Part shown: positions 8,562 to 17,813 of the stretch, piece after piece
Layout: the number at the start of each line of letters is the position of its first letter
Position numbering within the stretch: the first letter of the stretch is position 1
Source of the DNA: Jeotgalibaca ciconiae
Lineage (GTDB): Bacteria > Bacillota > Bacilli > Lactobacillales > Aerococcaceae
Assembly: GCF_003955755.1 (NCBI RefSeq)
Contig: NZ_CP034465.1
Location: 620,001-684,000 of the forward strand
DNA: 64,000 nt
Direction of reading: 5' to 3'
Position numbers and translations under genes: made by a program
Notes under the pieces: generated by a model
Seen by the model: the letters and a program-made list of their open reading frames with translations, nothing else
Database searches by the model: none
Told to the model about the DNA's origin: nothing

Positions 8562-8640
8562 TCTCTAATCCCCCTTCATCATGTTTCATTATTAAATCAT
8601 AAATGATTGTTCAGTATTTGCAACACTTTTGATCGCAAAA

Positions 8641-8684
8641 AGAAGGTCTGTGACATTTTCCCATGCCCCACAGACCTTCTTTTA
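8641..8684 (-). terminator. terminator of the MerR/aldo-keto reductase operon
   Basis: A 12-bp perfect stem (8641-8652 with 8669-8680) and a T run on the minus strand, 8 bases past the aldo/keto reductase stop. The A-rich other side could let it work in both directions. Confidence 0.8.
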
Positions 8685-8691
8685 CTACAAT

Positions 8692-9540
8692 CTATACATT
8701 TATTTTTCTGCTAGCCAGCGCTTTAATCATTTTCGGATCTGAATGAGAGAAAAATTGACTATCTCCGATATTCAGCGTAGAAATCTGTTCTTTATCTTCC
8801 TTCGTTAAGGAAAAATCAAAGACATCCAGATTCTCTTTCATTCGTTGAGGACTAACCGTTTTCGCAAGCACAACTATATCTTGTTCTACTAACCAGCGAA
8901 TAATGACTTGTGCAACCGATTTGTTATACTTCTTCCCGATTTCGGAAAGAAGTTCATTTTGGAAAATATTATTCTTTCCTTCTGCGAATGGTGCCCATGC
9001 TTCTGGGACAACTTCTTCTTGTCTTAATGCGTCAATGACCTCTTTTTGTTGATGGAACGGATTGATTTCAATTTGGTTGATTTGTGGTGTGATTTCATTG
9101 AACAGTGCTAAATCCACCACTCTATCCACAGCAAAATTTGACACGCCAATTGCTTTAATCTTTCCTTCTTTTTGCAATTCTTCCATAGCTCTCCATGCAC
9201 CGTACACATCATTATACGGTTGATGCAACAGTAACAAATCAACATAATCAAGACCTAGCCGCTCTAATGAACGTTGGAAAGAAGCTTGGACGCCTTCATA
9301 AGAGGTATTTTCTATCCAAATTTTAGTGGTAATAAACAATTCTTCTCGTGCTACACCCGAGTTTGCAATTCCAAGACCAGTAGCTTCTTCATTCATATAG
9401 GACTGAGCTGTATCGATATGACGATAGCCGGCTTGAATGGCTTGTATTACAGCTTGTTCTGTTTCGTTATCTGGTATTTGGAAAGTGCCAAATCCTAAAA
9501 TAGGCATTTCCACTCCGTTATTCAATCTTACTTTTTGCAT
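8692..9540 (-). CDS. aldo/keto reductase
   Basis: A 282-residue NADPH-dependent reductase with the (alpha/beta)8 fold. It carries GFGTFQIPD, DTAQSYMNE (active-site Asp and Tyr), the catalytic Lys in ITTKIW, LLLHQPYNDVYGAW (active-site His) and GVSNF. I start at the ATG at 9540, 8 bases after GGAGGG, not at an upstream ATG that lacks a ribosome binding site. It follows a MerR regulator by 31 bases, a common pair in Firmicutes in which the regulator senses reactive aldehydes or electrophiles. Confidence 0.9.
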   Translation of the reverse strand: MQKVRLNNGVEMPILGFGTFQIPDNETEQAVIQAIQAGYRHIDTAQSYMNEEATGLGIANSGVAREELFITTKIWIENTSYEGVQASFQRSLERLGLDYVDLLLLHQPYNDVYGAWRAMEELQKEGKIKAIGVSNFAVDRVVDLALFNEITPQINQIEINPFHQQKEVIDALRQEEVVPEAWAPFAEGKNNIFQNELLSEIGKKYNKSVAQVIIRWLVEQDIVVLAKTVSPQRMKENLDVFDFSLTKEDKEQISTLNIGDSQFFSHSDPKMIKALASRKINV

Positions 9541-9571
9541 ATTATTTCCCTCCAATGAGTATTCATGAACG

Positions 9572-10003
9572 TTATGTTTCATTATTTTTGAAATGTTTCA
9601 TTTTCCATAATTCTTCTACTTGATCATCAGACAGTTTACCTGCTTCAAAAAGCGCAATATGCTCGTCGTAGGTATCAATTTTGTATTGAAGTAATTCTCT
9701 CGTTTTATTTATCTCATCGATTTTTTCATCAATTTCTTGTAACTGATCTTTTAAGATTTGTTTTTGAGCATATCGTCTGTTTCCTTTCATTTGTGAAAGA
9801 GACGCAAACTCAATCAAAGATTCTACTGATAAACCAGCGTTACGTAAACTTTTAGCTAAAAATATCCAATTTAATGTTCTCTTTGTATAAATACGATAGC
9901 CGTTTTCTTCCCTTTCGATTGGTGGGATAACCCCCACACGTTCATAGTAACGAATGGTGTCTACTGTTATCCCAAACATTTTCGCAACATCTTTACTGTT
10001 CAT
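9572..10003 (-). CDS. MerR family transcriptional regulator
   Basis: A 143-residue regulator whose N-terminal winged helix reads MNSKDVAKMFGITVDTIRYYERVGVI-type sequence, followed by a long dimerisation coiled coil (about residues 80-120). It has no cysteine in the usual metal-site positions, so it is more like the AdhR/stress class than the metal sensors. It is co-directional with and just upstream of the aldo/keto reductase, its likely target. Confidence 0.9.
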   Translation of the reverse strand: MNSKDVAKMFGITVDTIRYYERVGVIPPIEREENGYRIYTKRTLNWIFLAKSLRNAGLSVESLIEFASLSQMKGNRRYAQKQILKDQLQEIDEKIDEINKTRELLQYKIDTYDEHIALFEAGKLSDDQVEELWKMKHFKNNET

Positions 10004-10033
10004 TTCTCAAACACCTCGCTCATAACTTATACT

Positions 10034-10612
10034 TTATAGCGCTGAGTAGTCATGATTAATAATCTCAAGAAGCTTAAAAGCTTCATCCATAAATTCAAAT
10101 TTCAGAAGACAACAATTTCCCAAACGTTCTTTTTGATCAACCTTGCTTGTGTGTGCCCATTGTCTCATAAATTGGCGTAACACAGCTCCGTGAGAAACTG
10201 CCAGTATTACTTCGCCCTGGTCTTCTTTCATTATTTTTACCAAGGAATTTGAAATTCTTTCTCTAAAGGCCAACTCCCCTTCGCCTCCAAAAGCTACAAA
10301 AAAATCTTCATATGGTAAAAGTGGATTCAAATATTCATGTTCAGCTTCCATTGTTCCAAAATTCCATTCCTTTAATCCTTTGATTCTTCTATAATCTCTG
10401 TCTGTTACCAGCTCTAAGGTATCACATGCTCGTTCAGAAGTGGACGAATAAGCGCCATCGAAGTTAATTTTATTTTTAATAAAATATTCCCTCACAATCA
10501 TTGCCTGTCTTCTTCCCTTTTCTGTTAATGGGGAATCAGACCACCCTTGGATTTTCTTTTGCTGGTTAAACAGCGTTTCTCCATGTCTCATTAAATATAA
10601 AACTCTCCTCAT
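10034..10612 (-). CDS. histidine phosphatase superfamily protein (phosphoglycerate mutase-like)
   Basis: A 192-residue protein with the phosphohistidine motif LMRHGET near the N-terminus, the second His in AVSHGAVLRQF (about residue 145) and the conserved Glu in LKEWNFGTMEAEH. It could be a broad phosphatase or a cofactor-dependent mutase; the short length favours a phosphatase. The start at 10612 is chosen for AAGGAG 7 bases upstream. It is probably transcribed just ahead of the MerR gene. Confidence 0.88.
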   Translation of the reverse strand: MRRVLYLMRHGETLFNQQKKIQGWSDSPLTEKGRRQAMIVREYFIKNKINFDGAYSSTSERACDTLELVTDRDYRRIKGLKEWNFGTMEAEHEYLNPLLPYEDFFVAFGGEGELAFRERISNSLVKIMKEDQGEVILAVSHGAVLRQFMRQWAHTSKVDQKERLGNCCLLKFEFMDEAFKLLEIINHDYSAL

Positions 10613-10774
10613 ATTATCTCCTTCCATACTTATTTTTAACTATATCTTTATCATAAACTATGGAGTGGACTTCATAGCAAGTATTAAGTAAATGTTTTTT
10701 GAAATAACCTCTTTAATAAAGATATGGTGGAAAATATTATAGCCAATTGCCTTAATAAATAAAATCCTTAAAAA

Positions 10775-10811
10775 AACAGGAAGAGACTTCTAAATAAAGT
10801 CTTTTCCTGTT
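10775..10811 (-). terminator. terminator of pepF
   Basis: A 15-bp stem with a short A/T loop and a T run on the minus strand, 14 bases past the pepF stop. Confidence 0.85.
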
Positions 10812-10824
10812 CGCATACTTATTT

Positions 10825-12636
10825 TTATTCGTGACTGATCTCTTTACTCAACGCAATGATTTGATTCACGGATTCGTCCAGATACTGAATCGTATCTTGT
10901 AAAGGTTTTTCTGTAGTAATATCGACTCCTGCAACGATAGTCGCTTCAGCCGGTATATGTCTTCCGCCTAGTTTTAAAAACTCTAACCATCCATCAACTG
11001 CTGGTTGTCCTTCTTCTTTCATTTTCAAGAACGCTTGAGTAGCTATCGTAAGACCTGCAGAATATGTATAAGAATAGAGGCCCATGTAATAGTGGATTTG
11101 ACGCATCCAGGTCAGTTCGGCTCCTTCTTCTAATTCTACTGAATCTCCCCAAAACTCTTCTAAGACACTTCTTTTGAGTTCACTTAATTTCGCTGCATCA
11201 AAGCTTTGACCAGCATCAACCAAACGATAAACTTCTCTTTGATAAGCGGCCTCTAATAAATGAGTAACGAAATTATGAAAGTAAGTTTTTGAAATCATTT
11301 TCGAAATAACTGACCGTTCCATTCGAGCATCATTACTTTTCTCTTTCAAATAGTTGGTTAATAATAATTCATGGAAAGTAGACGGTGCTTCAATCGTGTA
11401 AAGTGAAGGACGTGCTCCCAACATGGAATTGTTTTCATTCGATAGAATCCCTTGGCCTGCGTGTCCTAATTCATGGAATAAAGTATAAGCATCAGACAAT
11501 TGTCCTGCCCAAGACATCAAAATATAAGGATGATTACCATAAGCAGTTGAGCAGAATGCACCTGAACGCTTACCGATATTTTGAGAAAAATCGACCCATC
11601 TTTCAGGATAAGAACGCAGAATTAATGCCACATAGTCTTCTCCCAAAGGGGCCAACGCTTCTTTTACCAATTCTTTCGATTCGTCTATGGTAACAGTCGG
11701 TGAGTAATCTGAATCTAAATCAATTTTCAAATCAGCGTAATACATTTGGTCCAGACCGTTTTCCTCTTTTACATGTGTAATAAATTTTCGCATAACCGGT
11801 GCAAAATCTTTCATCAATAAATCAATCTGACGGTGATAAAGCTCTTGGTCTACTTCTTGATTTTCCAGTAAATAATCAAAAATCGAATCAAACCCACGCA
11901 TACTAGCAATTGTTTTTTCTTTCTGTAATTGGGTGTAATAGGCAGTTGCCACCACATTTTGATACTGACTCATTACTTCTGACAGCTTTTTAAAAGCCGA
12001 TCGGCGAATATTCATATCAGGATGATACATATAATAATCCTCATACAATACATAACTTAATGGGTACTCTTCTCCATCCACTACAAACGTGCCAAAATCC
12101 ATATCTGTTGAGCGTGCTTGTTCATAGATAGCTTGGGGAGCATTTAAAACGGGTCCCAGTTGCGCGAGTGCTTTCTCAACCGCAGGATCTAATTGCATGT
12201 TTTTTCTTTTTTTGATTTTTCTGATATAAGCAGCAAATAACGGTTCTTCTTCCGCAACTTGATCTAAAACAGTTTCATTTGCTGCTGTCAATTGTGATTC
12301 AAAAAAGCTGAGGGAAGCACTCATTTTAGCAATCTCATTTTGGATAGTGCGTGAGTAGTTCATTGCTTCTGTATCCGTAATATCTGCTGATACAGGCAAA
12401 TACGAATATTGAGAAATTCTCCCTGCAGCCTGCAGTATCTTTTCATAATCTTTTATTGCGGATAGAATCGATGAGACATCCTTCAAATCATTATTGTATT
12501 TTTCATTAAATTTTTCAATATCTTGTCTTACTTCTTCAAGAGCTTGATTACTTTCTGCCTTATTTTGGAATAAAGCAGCGAGGTCCCATTTCATTTCTTC
12601 CTCGACTTCATTTCGTTTTCTCATCTTTTGTGTCAT
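10825..12636 (-). CDS. pepF: oligoendopeptidase F (M3B metallopeptidase)
   Basis: A 603-residue cytosolic zinc peptidase of the usual PepF length. The zinc motif HELGH is at 388-392, followed by the third ligand about 25 residues on (YTIEAPSTFHE). The N-terminal half is the helical M3 domain. It cleaves oligopeptides of about 7-17 residues imported by Opp-type transporters. It forms its own unit, with RNase H upstream and a terminator downstream. Confidence 0.95.
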   Translation of the reverse strand: MTQKMRKRNEVEEEMKWDLAALFQNKAESNQALEEVRQDIEKFNEKYNNDLKDVSSILSAIKDYEKILQAAGRISQYSYLPVSADITDTEAMNYSRTIQNEIAKMSASLSFFESQLTAANETVLDQVAEEEPLFAAYIRKIKKRKNMQLDPAVEKALAQLGPVLNAPQAIYEQARSTDMDFGTFVVDGEEYPLSYVLYEDYYMYHPDMNIRRSAFKKLSEVMSQYQNVVATAYYTQLQKEKTIASMRGFDSIFDYLLENQEVDQELYHRQIDLLMKDFAPVMRKFITHVKEENGLDQMYYADLKIDLDSDYSPTVTIDESKELVKEALAPLGEDYVALILRSYPERWVDFSQNIGKRSGAFCSTAYGNHPYILMSWAGQLSDAYTLFHELGHAGQGILSNENNSMLGARPSLYTIEAPSTFHELLLTNYLKEKSNDARMERSVISKMISKTYFHNFVTHLLEAAYQREVYRLVDAGQSFDAAKLSELKRSVLEEFWGDSVELEEGAELTWMRQIHYYMGLYSYTYSAGLTIATQAFLKMKEEGQPAVDGWLEFLKLGGRHIPAEATIVAGVDITTEKPLQDTIQYLDESVNQIIALSKEISHE

Positions 12637-12679
12637 GTAACTAAATTTCCTTTCCTGAATAACGATTTTTGTATTTCTT

Positions 12680-13276
12680 TTATTGCAATGCTTTTTTTGC
12701 TAGTTGATCTGCTAATTCATTATAGGTAACACCTGTATGGGCTTTTTCTTTTTTGAAGCGAACGGTAATTTGTGGCGCTACTTCTTTAAATTGCTTTATA
12801 TAGTCTTGGGAGACAGCTTTATTGGCTTTCCACATTCCAGTTGCCCATTGTTCGATTCCCATATAGTCATAGCGAACATTAATCGCTTTATAACCATTTT
12901 GAATTGCCCACCGAATTGCTGCAATTGAACCAAATACTTCTCCTGCTATTTGAAAACTTTCTACATATCGGGAATCACTACCAGCTTGATAAAAAGTTTC
13001 GACAACCTCGCCATTTTTTACCATGACCACGCCATAACTGTACCGGTTAGAAATACGATCAAAAGAACCATCTACATATGCTTCAATTGTATCATCTGCC
13101 GTCCAGTCAATCGCCTCTTCTTTTGGTGGCTCTATAAAATCTTGAGCTTCCTTTTTTGTTGTAAAAGATTTAAATTGAGCTCCTGAAAAGCCGGCTACTT
13201 GCTTTTGTGCTTCCGGCCATGAATGATAGATTCCTGGTTTACGTCCTTTTTTTACTGCATAAAATTTACTTGCCAT
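12680..13276 (-). CDS. ribonuclease H family protein with N-terminal viroplasmin domain
   Basis: A 198-residue protein. Residues 1-45 form the RNA/DNA-hybrid-binding viroplasmin domain (KFYAVKKGRKPGIYHSWPEA). From about 65 on is an RNase HI fold with AYVDGSFD (first Asp), FQIAGEVFGSIAAIRWA (Glu) and NELADQLAKKAL (last Asp). It degrades RNA in RNA-DNA hybrids. I start at 13276, 6 bases after GGAG. Here, domain order matches the Lactobacillales form. Confidence 0.9.
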   Translation of the reverse strand: MASKFYAVKKGRKPGIYHSWPEAQKQVAGFSGAQFKSFTTKKEAQDFIEPPKEEAIDWTADDTIEAYVDGSFDRISNRYSYGVVMVKNGEVVETFYQAGSDSRYVESFQIAGEVFGSIAAIRWAIQNGYKAINVRYDYMGIEQWATGMWKANKAVSQDYIKQFKEVAPQITVRFKKEKAHTGVTYNELADQLAKKALQ

Positions 13277-13470
13277 TTTATTCTCCTTCTTTTGCTTCAC
13301 TAATTTTTATTTTACGGAAACAAGTTGAAAATGTCTATGTAGTTAAAAGGATAAGTGATTCTCATTCTTATAAAGATACATTTATTAACTATTTTTTTAA
13401 ATCCCGAGTACTTTATATGTATAATAAATAATGACACTAAAACCGTATACATCAAATAGGAGTTGAAAAT

Positions 13471-13968
13471 ATGATTTCAAAACTGATTATTTTGCGTGGC
13501 AACTCCGGAAGTGGCAAAACGACAACTGCTTCCAAATTGCAAAAAGTATTAGGTGAAAATACTTTGCTTGTTTCTCAAGATATGATCAGAAGAGACATGC
13601 TTAAGGTTCCTGACCGAGAGGGAAATCTCTCCATCGAACTAATCAAACAAATTGCAGAGTATGGGTTAGGGAAATGCCCCTTTGTGATTGTAGAGGGGAT
13701 TTTAATCAATAAAAGATACAAAAATATGTTATTAGAGTTAATAAATATTTTCGAACAAAATGCCTATGTTTACTACTTTGATATCCCATTCGATGAAACA
13801 CTCATCAGACATAGCAACCGAGCGAAAGTTAATGAATTTGGAGAAAAAGAAATGCGGAGTTGGTGGAACGAAAAAGATTATTTAGGTGTTTCAAACGAAC
13901 GGATTATTACGAAAAATTCTACGCTAGAAGAGGTTGTAGACCTTATCTTAGAAGATTTAGGAAAGTAA
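13471..13968 (+). CDS. P-loop kinase-like protein (AAA_33/zeta-toxin-like fold)
   Basis: A 165-residue single-domain NTPase with Walker A GNSGSGKTT near the N-terminus, the acidic pair VSQDMIRRDML, and IVEGILI as the Walker B-like strand. Such small kinases phosphorylate nucleosides, sugars or antibiotics; no partner antitoxin is present, so a toxin role is unlikely. A -10 element (TATAAT at 13420-13425, extended by TG) lies 45 bases upstream. It is followed closely by the Mga-like gene and the two may be co-transcribed. Confidence 0.75.
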   Translation: MISKLIILRGNSGSGKTTTASKLQKVLGENTLLVSQDMIRRDMLKVPDREGNLSIELIKQIAEYGLGKCPFVIVEGILINKRYKNMLLELINIFEQNAYVYYFDIPFDETLIRHSNRAKVNEFGEKEMRSWWNEKDYLGVSNERIITKNSTLEEVVDLILEDLGK

Positions 13969-14016
13969 AAGGTAGTTCGATATTTTATTAATAACAAAGA
14001 GGGGTTGTTGCAATTG

Positions 14017-15501
14017 ATGCGTCATCTTTTGGAAAAAAGAGAAAACAGACATTTGACATTACTTGAAATTCTATATTTTAAAGATAGTTGGATGACCATT
14101 TCTTCCTTAGCTAATGAATTAGGATGCTCGGAACGGATTCTAAAGCAGGATATTGCTGACTTAAAAGACTTGTTTCAGGATGAAATTCTCTTTACTTCTA
14201 ACCAAGGTATTCGTCTCGTTTTTCCTTCTAACTTGAATCTAGAAGTGATTTATCAAGCTACCTTAAAAGAAAGTCTAGCATTCCAGTTATTAGAGTTTTT
14301 ATTTTTTAACGAAGAAAAAACGATTGTTGAACTGGCGAGCGAGTTATATACGAGTAAATCAACATTAATCCGAACCATCCAAGAAATCAATAGTACCCTA
14401 GAACCATACGAATTTCGAGTTAGCACTACTAAAAATTGTATGATTATTGGAAATGAACAAAAAATTCGGACATTCTTTATACATTATTTTTCAGAACGTT
14501 ACTCTTTTTCAGACTGGCCCTACAAAAATATTGATGAAGAGTTATTCGAGAAAGTTATTTTATTTTTAACGAAATTCAATAAAGTTGAGTTGAATTTTTC
14601 AGATTTTGTTCGAGTAAAAAATTGGGTGGCGGTAGCGATTGTTCGGACCAACCATCACCATTACTTGGATATCCAGCAAAATAAGCTTTCAAAAATGTTG
14701 CCCGATTTTTCTAAGCTTCACTTGCTGTTTGGTTCTCTTGAAGAGAAATTATCGATATCATTAAAGCCAGAGTTTCTTGAGCAAATCTTTTCAAGTTTTT
14801 TAAAGGAAGAGTTTATCCTGACTTTTGATAATCTCCTCTCCGAAACTAAAAAGAATGAAAGCTTTCATAAAAACATGCTTCTAATTATAGATGTGATAGA
14901 TTTTTTATCAAAAAAACTTAAAATTTCCGTTCCCAATCGAGAACATTTGATTTTAGATTTGTTCAATATGTCCTACATTAGTGCAGGAAAAAAAGATGGT
15001 GTAAATTATATTTCCTTTATTTTATTTAACCAGAAGAAATATTTTATTCACTCCATTAAAAATGAGTATCCTGAATTCATTCAGCTAGCTTTGAAAGCGT
15101 TAAAGGTTTATCAGAAAAAAAGTGATTTCTTCTTCAGTGAATTTGGTATTAATGAACTTCTTTACACTATTACTATTCATTGGGACAGTCTTTTGATTGA
15201 ATTGCAAAAGAAAAGAAAAAAAGTAAAGTTAGCCATTGTAAGCCACTATGATCTGGAACATGCAAAAATGATAGAAGATTTTCTTTCGATTCATTTTCGA
15301 GATTTGATTGAATCTTCCGTCTATGTGAAACCAAGATTGACGGAAAAAAATTTAGCGAAATTGAACAGTGATCTGGTAATAACCACTACTTCCCTACAGA
15401 ATATGGAAGCATCTTCTATAATCTGTATACAAAATGTTCCTTCTAAAAAGGATATCCACAATATTTATCAAGCCATTACTGCTTGTCTGAATGCTAATTA
15501 A
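14017..15501 (+). CDS. Mga/PRD-type helix-turn-helix transcriptional regulator
   Basis: About 494 residues. The N-terminus holds two helix-turn-helix units typical of Mga/AtxA-like regulators (WMTISSLANELGCSERILKQDI, then TIVELASELYTSKSTLIRTI). A long middle part fits PRD-like helical domains, and a C-terminal EIIB-like domain begins at KLAIVSHYDL. Such proteins respond to PTS phosphorylation and control surface or sugar genes. ATG 14017 is 12 bases from GAGGGG; TTG 14014 is the alternative. A MITE-like repeat touches its stop codon. Confidence 0.8.
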   Translation: MRHLLEKRENRHLTLLEILYFKDSWMTISSLANELGCSERILKQDIADLKDLFQDEILFTSNQGIRLVFPSNLNLEVIYQATLKESLAFQLLEFLFFNEEKTIVELASELYTSKSTLIRTIQEINSTLEPYEFRVSTTKNCMIIGNEQKIRTFFIHYFSERYSFSDWPYKNIDEELFEKVILFLTKFNKVELNFSDFVRVKNWVAVAIVRTNHHHYLDIQQNKLSKMLPDFSKLHLLFGSLEEKLSISLKPEFLEQIFSSFLKEEFILTFDNLLSETKKNESFHKNMLLIIDVIDFLSKKLKISVPNREHLILDLFNMSYISAGKKDGVNYISFILFNQKKYFIHSIKNEYPEFIQLALKALKVYQKKSDFFFSEFGINELLYTITIHWDSLLIELQKKRKKVKLAIVSHYDLEHAKMIEDFLSIHFRDLIESSVYVKPRLTEKNLAKLNSDLVITTTSLQNMEASSIICIQNVPSKKDIHNIYQAITACLNAN

Positions 15502-15666
15502 TAAGAAAAGCGGACAAGTCCGCCTTGACCTATGAAAAAATAGGAAATTTGACCCTGAATGAGCAGCGAAGCGCGCAATGGGGCAAATTTATCTTTTTTT
15601 CACTAGGTCAGGACTTGGAAGCTAGACATTGATGGCTGAACTTATAATCCCCTAGTCTATAAAAAA
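15501..15666 (+). repeat. MITE-like repeat A, copy 1 (50-bp internal deletion)
   Basis: Begins ATAAGAAAAGCGGACAAGTC right after the Mga-like stop and ends CTATAAAAAA. It matches copies at 33,969 and 37,207 but lacks 50 internal bases. A left arm from TGACCTATGAAAAAATAGG pairs with the complement of the right arm ending CACTAGGTCA, giving an imperfect inverted repeat of about 30 bases. Confidence 0.85.
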
Positions 15667-15669
15667 TAT

Positions 15670-15703
15670 CTCCCATAAAATTGTCTAATGACTTTTATGG
15701 GAG
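15670..15703 (-). terminator. terminator of the MFS transporter gene
   Basis: An 11-bp stem (CTCCCATAAAA with its complement) followed by a T run on the minus strand, about 45 bases past the MFS stop. Confidence 0.75.
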
Positions 15704-15745
15704 TTATTCTGATTATGGTATTTCTTTTTGAACTTATAAATACCA

Positions 15746-16927
15746 TTATACTAAAATTTCGTTCTCTTGTTTCTTCTTAAGCAATGCTTCATGCATCAGT
15801 ACCATCATAAATAAGATAGCTCCTAAATACACGGGAAACAATGAGACGTTGCTATAATTAACGATTAGGCCGAATATGGGCGGCATCATCAAAGTTCCAA
15901 GATAAGCTGCTGCCATTTGAACTCCAATAATTGCTTGTGATTTATCCACTCCAAAAAGACTTGGTGTGGAATGGATGATACATGGATAAATGGGTGCACA
16001 TCCTAAACCAATCATTACCAATCCTAAAAGGGAAGTTGCTTCACCGAATGGTAATAATAAAGATAAAATTCCAACAAAAATCAAACTTTGTCCCAATCGA
16101 ATCATCTGTGTGTCATTAACCTTTATGGTCAAAAAACCGCTGGCTGCTCTGCCAACTGTGATTCCAATAAAAAATAAGCTAGCGAAACCGGCTGCAGTTT
16201 CGGAAGATAATCCCCTATACAAGACAAGGTAACTGCTTGCCCAAAGTGCTGCGGTCTGTTCTAAAGCACAGTAACAGAAAAAAGTTACCATGATTTCTTT
16301 TGCCCCCGGAATTTTTATGATTTCTTGCAAAGAAAGTGGTTTTCCGTTTGTATTGCTGCCTTCTTCTATTTTATTACGATGATTATTTTTCCAAAGAGGT
16401 AAACTAAACAATAGAACAGCCGTCAAAACAACTTGAATGAGAGCAATATAATTGTAGCCCATGTTCCAACGGTTTCCGCCGTTTAAAGCGTACGCCATTA
16501 CATAAGGCCCAAGAGAGGCTCCTACTCCCCACATGCAGTGAAGCCAACTCATGTGTCGGCTGGCATAATGTAAAGCAACATAATTATTTAATGATGCATC
16601 TACGCCACCTGCCCCAAGTCCATATGGAATAGCCCATAGACAAAGCATCCAGAAAGAATGGCTTAATGAGAAGCCGAATAATGCAGAAGCTGTCAATGCC
16701 ACACTAATGGCAGTAACCTTCCCTGTTCCAAACTTTCGAGTGAGACGGTCACTTTGTAAACTGGATATAATTGTTCCTGCAGCGATGACCATTGAGATTC
16801 CGCCTGCATAAGAAACCGGTACACCAAATTCTTTAAACATCGTAGGCCAGGCAGAACCTAAAAGAGCATCCGGCAGGCCTAAACTAATAAAAGCAAGATA
16901 AATAATTGCCAAAAGCAAACTGAACAT
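15746..16927 (-). CDS. MFS transporter, FucP-like sugar permease group
   Basis: A 393-residue membrane protein with twelve predicted transmembrane segments. It has the FucP-type entry LGLPDALLGSAWPTM, the loop DRLTRKFGTGKV after the second helix, and GLGCAPIYPCIIH in the second half. Relatives move fucose, galactose, glucose or unknown small molecules with protons. It has its own terminator. The truncated membrane gene and leuCD lie upstream on the same strand but end at a terminator, so joint function is uncertain. Confidence 0.85.
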   Translation of the reverse strand: MFSLLLAIIYLAFISLGLPDALLGSAWPTMFKEFGVPVSYAGGISMVIAAGTIISSLQSDRLTRKFGTGKVTAISVALTASALFGFSLSHSFWMLCLWAIPYGLGAGGVDASLNNYVALHYASRHMSWLHCMWGVGASLGPYVMAYALNGGNRWNMGYNYIALIQVVLTAVLLFSLPLWKNNHRNKIEEGSNTNGKPLSLQEIIKIPGAKEIMVTFFCYCALEQTAALWASSYLVLYRGLSSETAAGFASLFFIGITVGRAASGFLTIKVNDTQMIRLGQSLIFVGILSLLLPFGEATSLLGLVMIGLGCAPIYPCIIHSTPSLFGVDKSQAIIGVQMAAAYLGTLMMPPIFGLIVNYSNVSLFPVYLGAILFMMVLMHEALLKKKQENEILV

Positions 16928-16966
16928 ATCTTGTTACTTCCTCCTTGATATACTTCTATTTCTTTT

Positions 16967-17704
16967 TTATTCTCTTCCAACTATATCCGATACTTGATAC
17001 ACTCCTGGTTCGAATGTACGATGATAGATTTTTTCCGACATCGCGTTAAAAGTAAAATGATCATCCAGAATAACAAGATAATCGTAGCTCTTTAAAAGAT
17101 TATTAAACGTCTGGTCTTCCATCATGAAGTCTTCTCGCCCCTCTACGAAGGGTGAATAAAGGTAATATTTTCCTACATACCCAACTAAATAACTTTCCAC
17201 ATCAGCTTTACGGGCAGTGACGACTAAATATCGGTTATCATTTAGCTTCATTTGATTATCTGTCACTTTAGAAAAGCTCGCGGGAACAGAATCCTCGAAT
17301 TGAATATTATTATACAGCATGCCGTTATTCTCAGATAAGACTAATATGGTAGCAAAAAATAATAGTATTAACGTACTATATTGATACCATTTTTTAGTTT
17401 TCAAACTTTTAAAACTGCGATAGTTCCTAGAAAGCACGTTTTGCTCATAAAAAGAATAATCAATTTCTCGAGCTAGAACCATCATCACAATCCCTAAAAC
17501 GAGCACAACAATATTTGATGCATATCGATCAAATCCTGCCAAATAGAGCGCTTCTTCTGTTGGCATGGAGAAAAGGAACATCAAATAAATTCCGATATAA
17601 TATAGTACCACGGTTATATCAATCAATACCCCATACTTCAATAATCGGAAATTTTGCCCTGATAATTCAGCGAAGTGCCAATGGAAAAATTTATCTTTTT
17701 TCAC
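16967..17704 (-). pseudogene. C-terminal remnant of a polytopic membrane protein; 5' end derived from repeat A
   Basis: An open frame of 245 residues. Residues from about 25 on show four hydrophobic helices, the phrase PTEEALYLAGFDRYASN and a hydrophilic tail, like the C-terminal part of large Lactobacillales membrane proteins of glycosyltransferase type. The first about 20 residues (KFFHWHFAELSGQNF) are encoded by repeat-A sequence, so the original N-terminal half is missing and the ATG is borrowed. It may still be translated, but it is most simply a truncated gene. The parent family is not certain. Confidence 0.65.
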
Positions 17705-17771
17705 TAGTCCAGAATTTGGGAGCTAGACATTGATGGCAGAACTTATAATACCCTAATCTGCCAGAAAAAAA
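17647..17771 (+). repeat. MITE-like repeat A, partial copy
   Basis: It matches the right two thirds of repeat A, including GGGAGCTAGACATTGATGG and AACTTATAAT, with scattered changes. It lacks the left GCGGAC hairpin and the middle. Its left part forms the start of the truncated membrane gene. Confidence 0.75.
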
Positions 17772-17773
17772 TA

Positions 17774-17805
17774 CAGACCCCCCTAGTATAATTAGAGAGG
17801 TTCTG
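17774..17805 (-). terminator. terminator of the yrdC-like/leuCD operon
   Basis: A hairpin CAGAACC/GGTCTG with a following run of seven Ts on the minus strand, 9 bases past the leuD stop. Confidence 0.8.
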
Positions 17806-17813
17806 CATTCCTT

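Noticed and set aside
13471-13968. Zeta-type toxin of a toxin-antitoxin pair
   Set aside because: The fold and Walker A fit, but no epsilon-like antitoxin gene precedes it, and the protein is shorter than zeta toxins; called as a generic small kinase.
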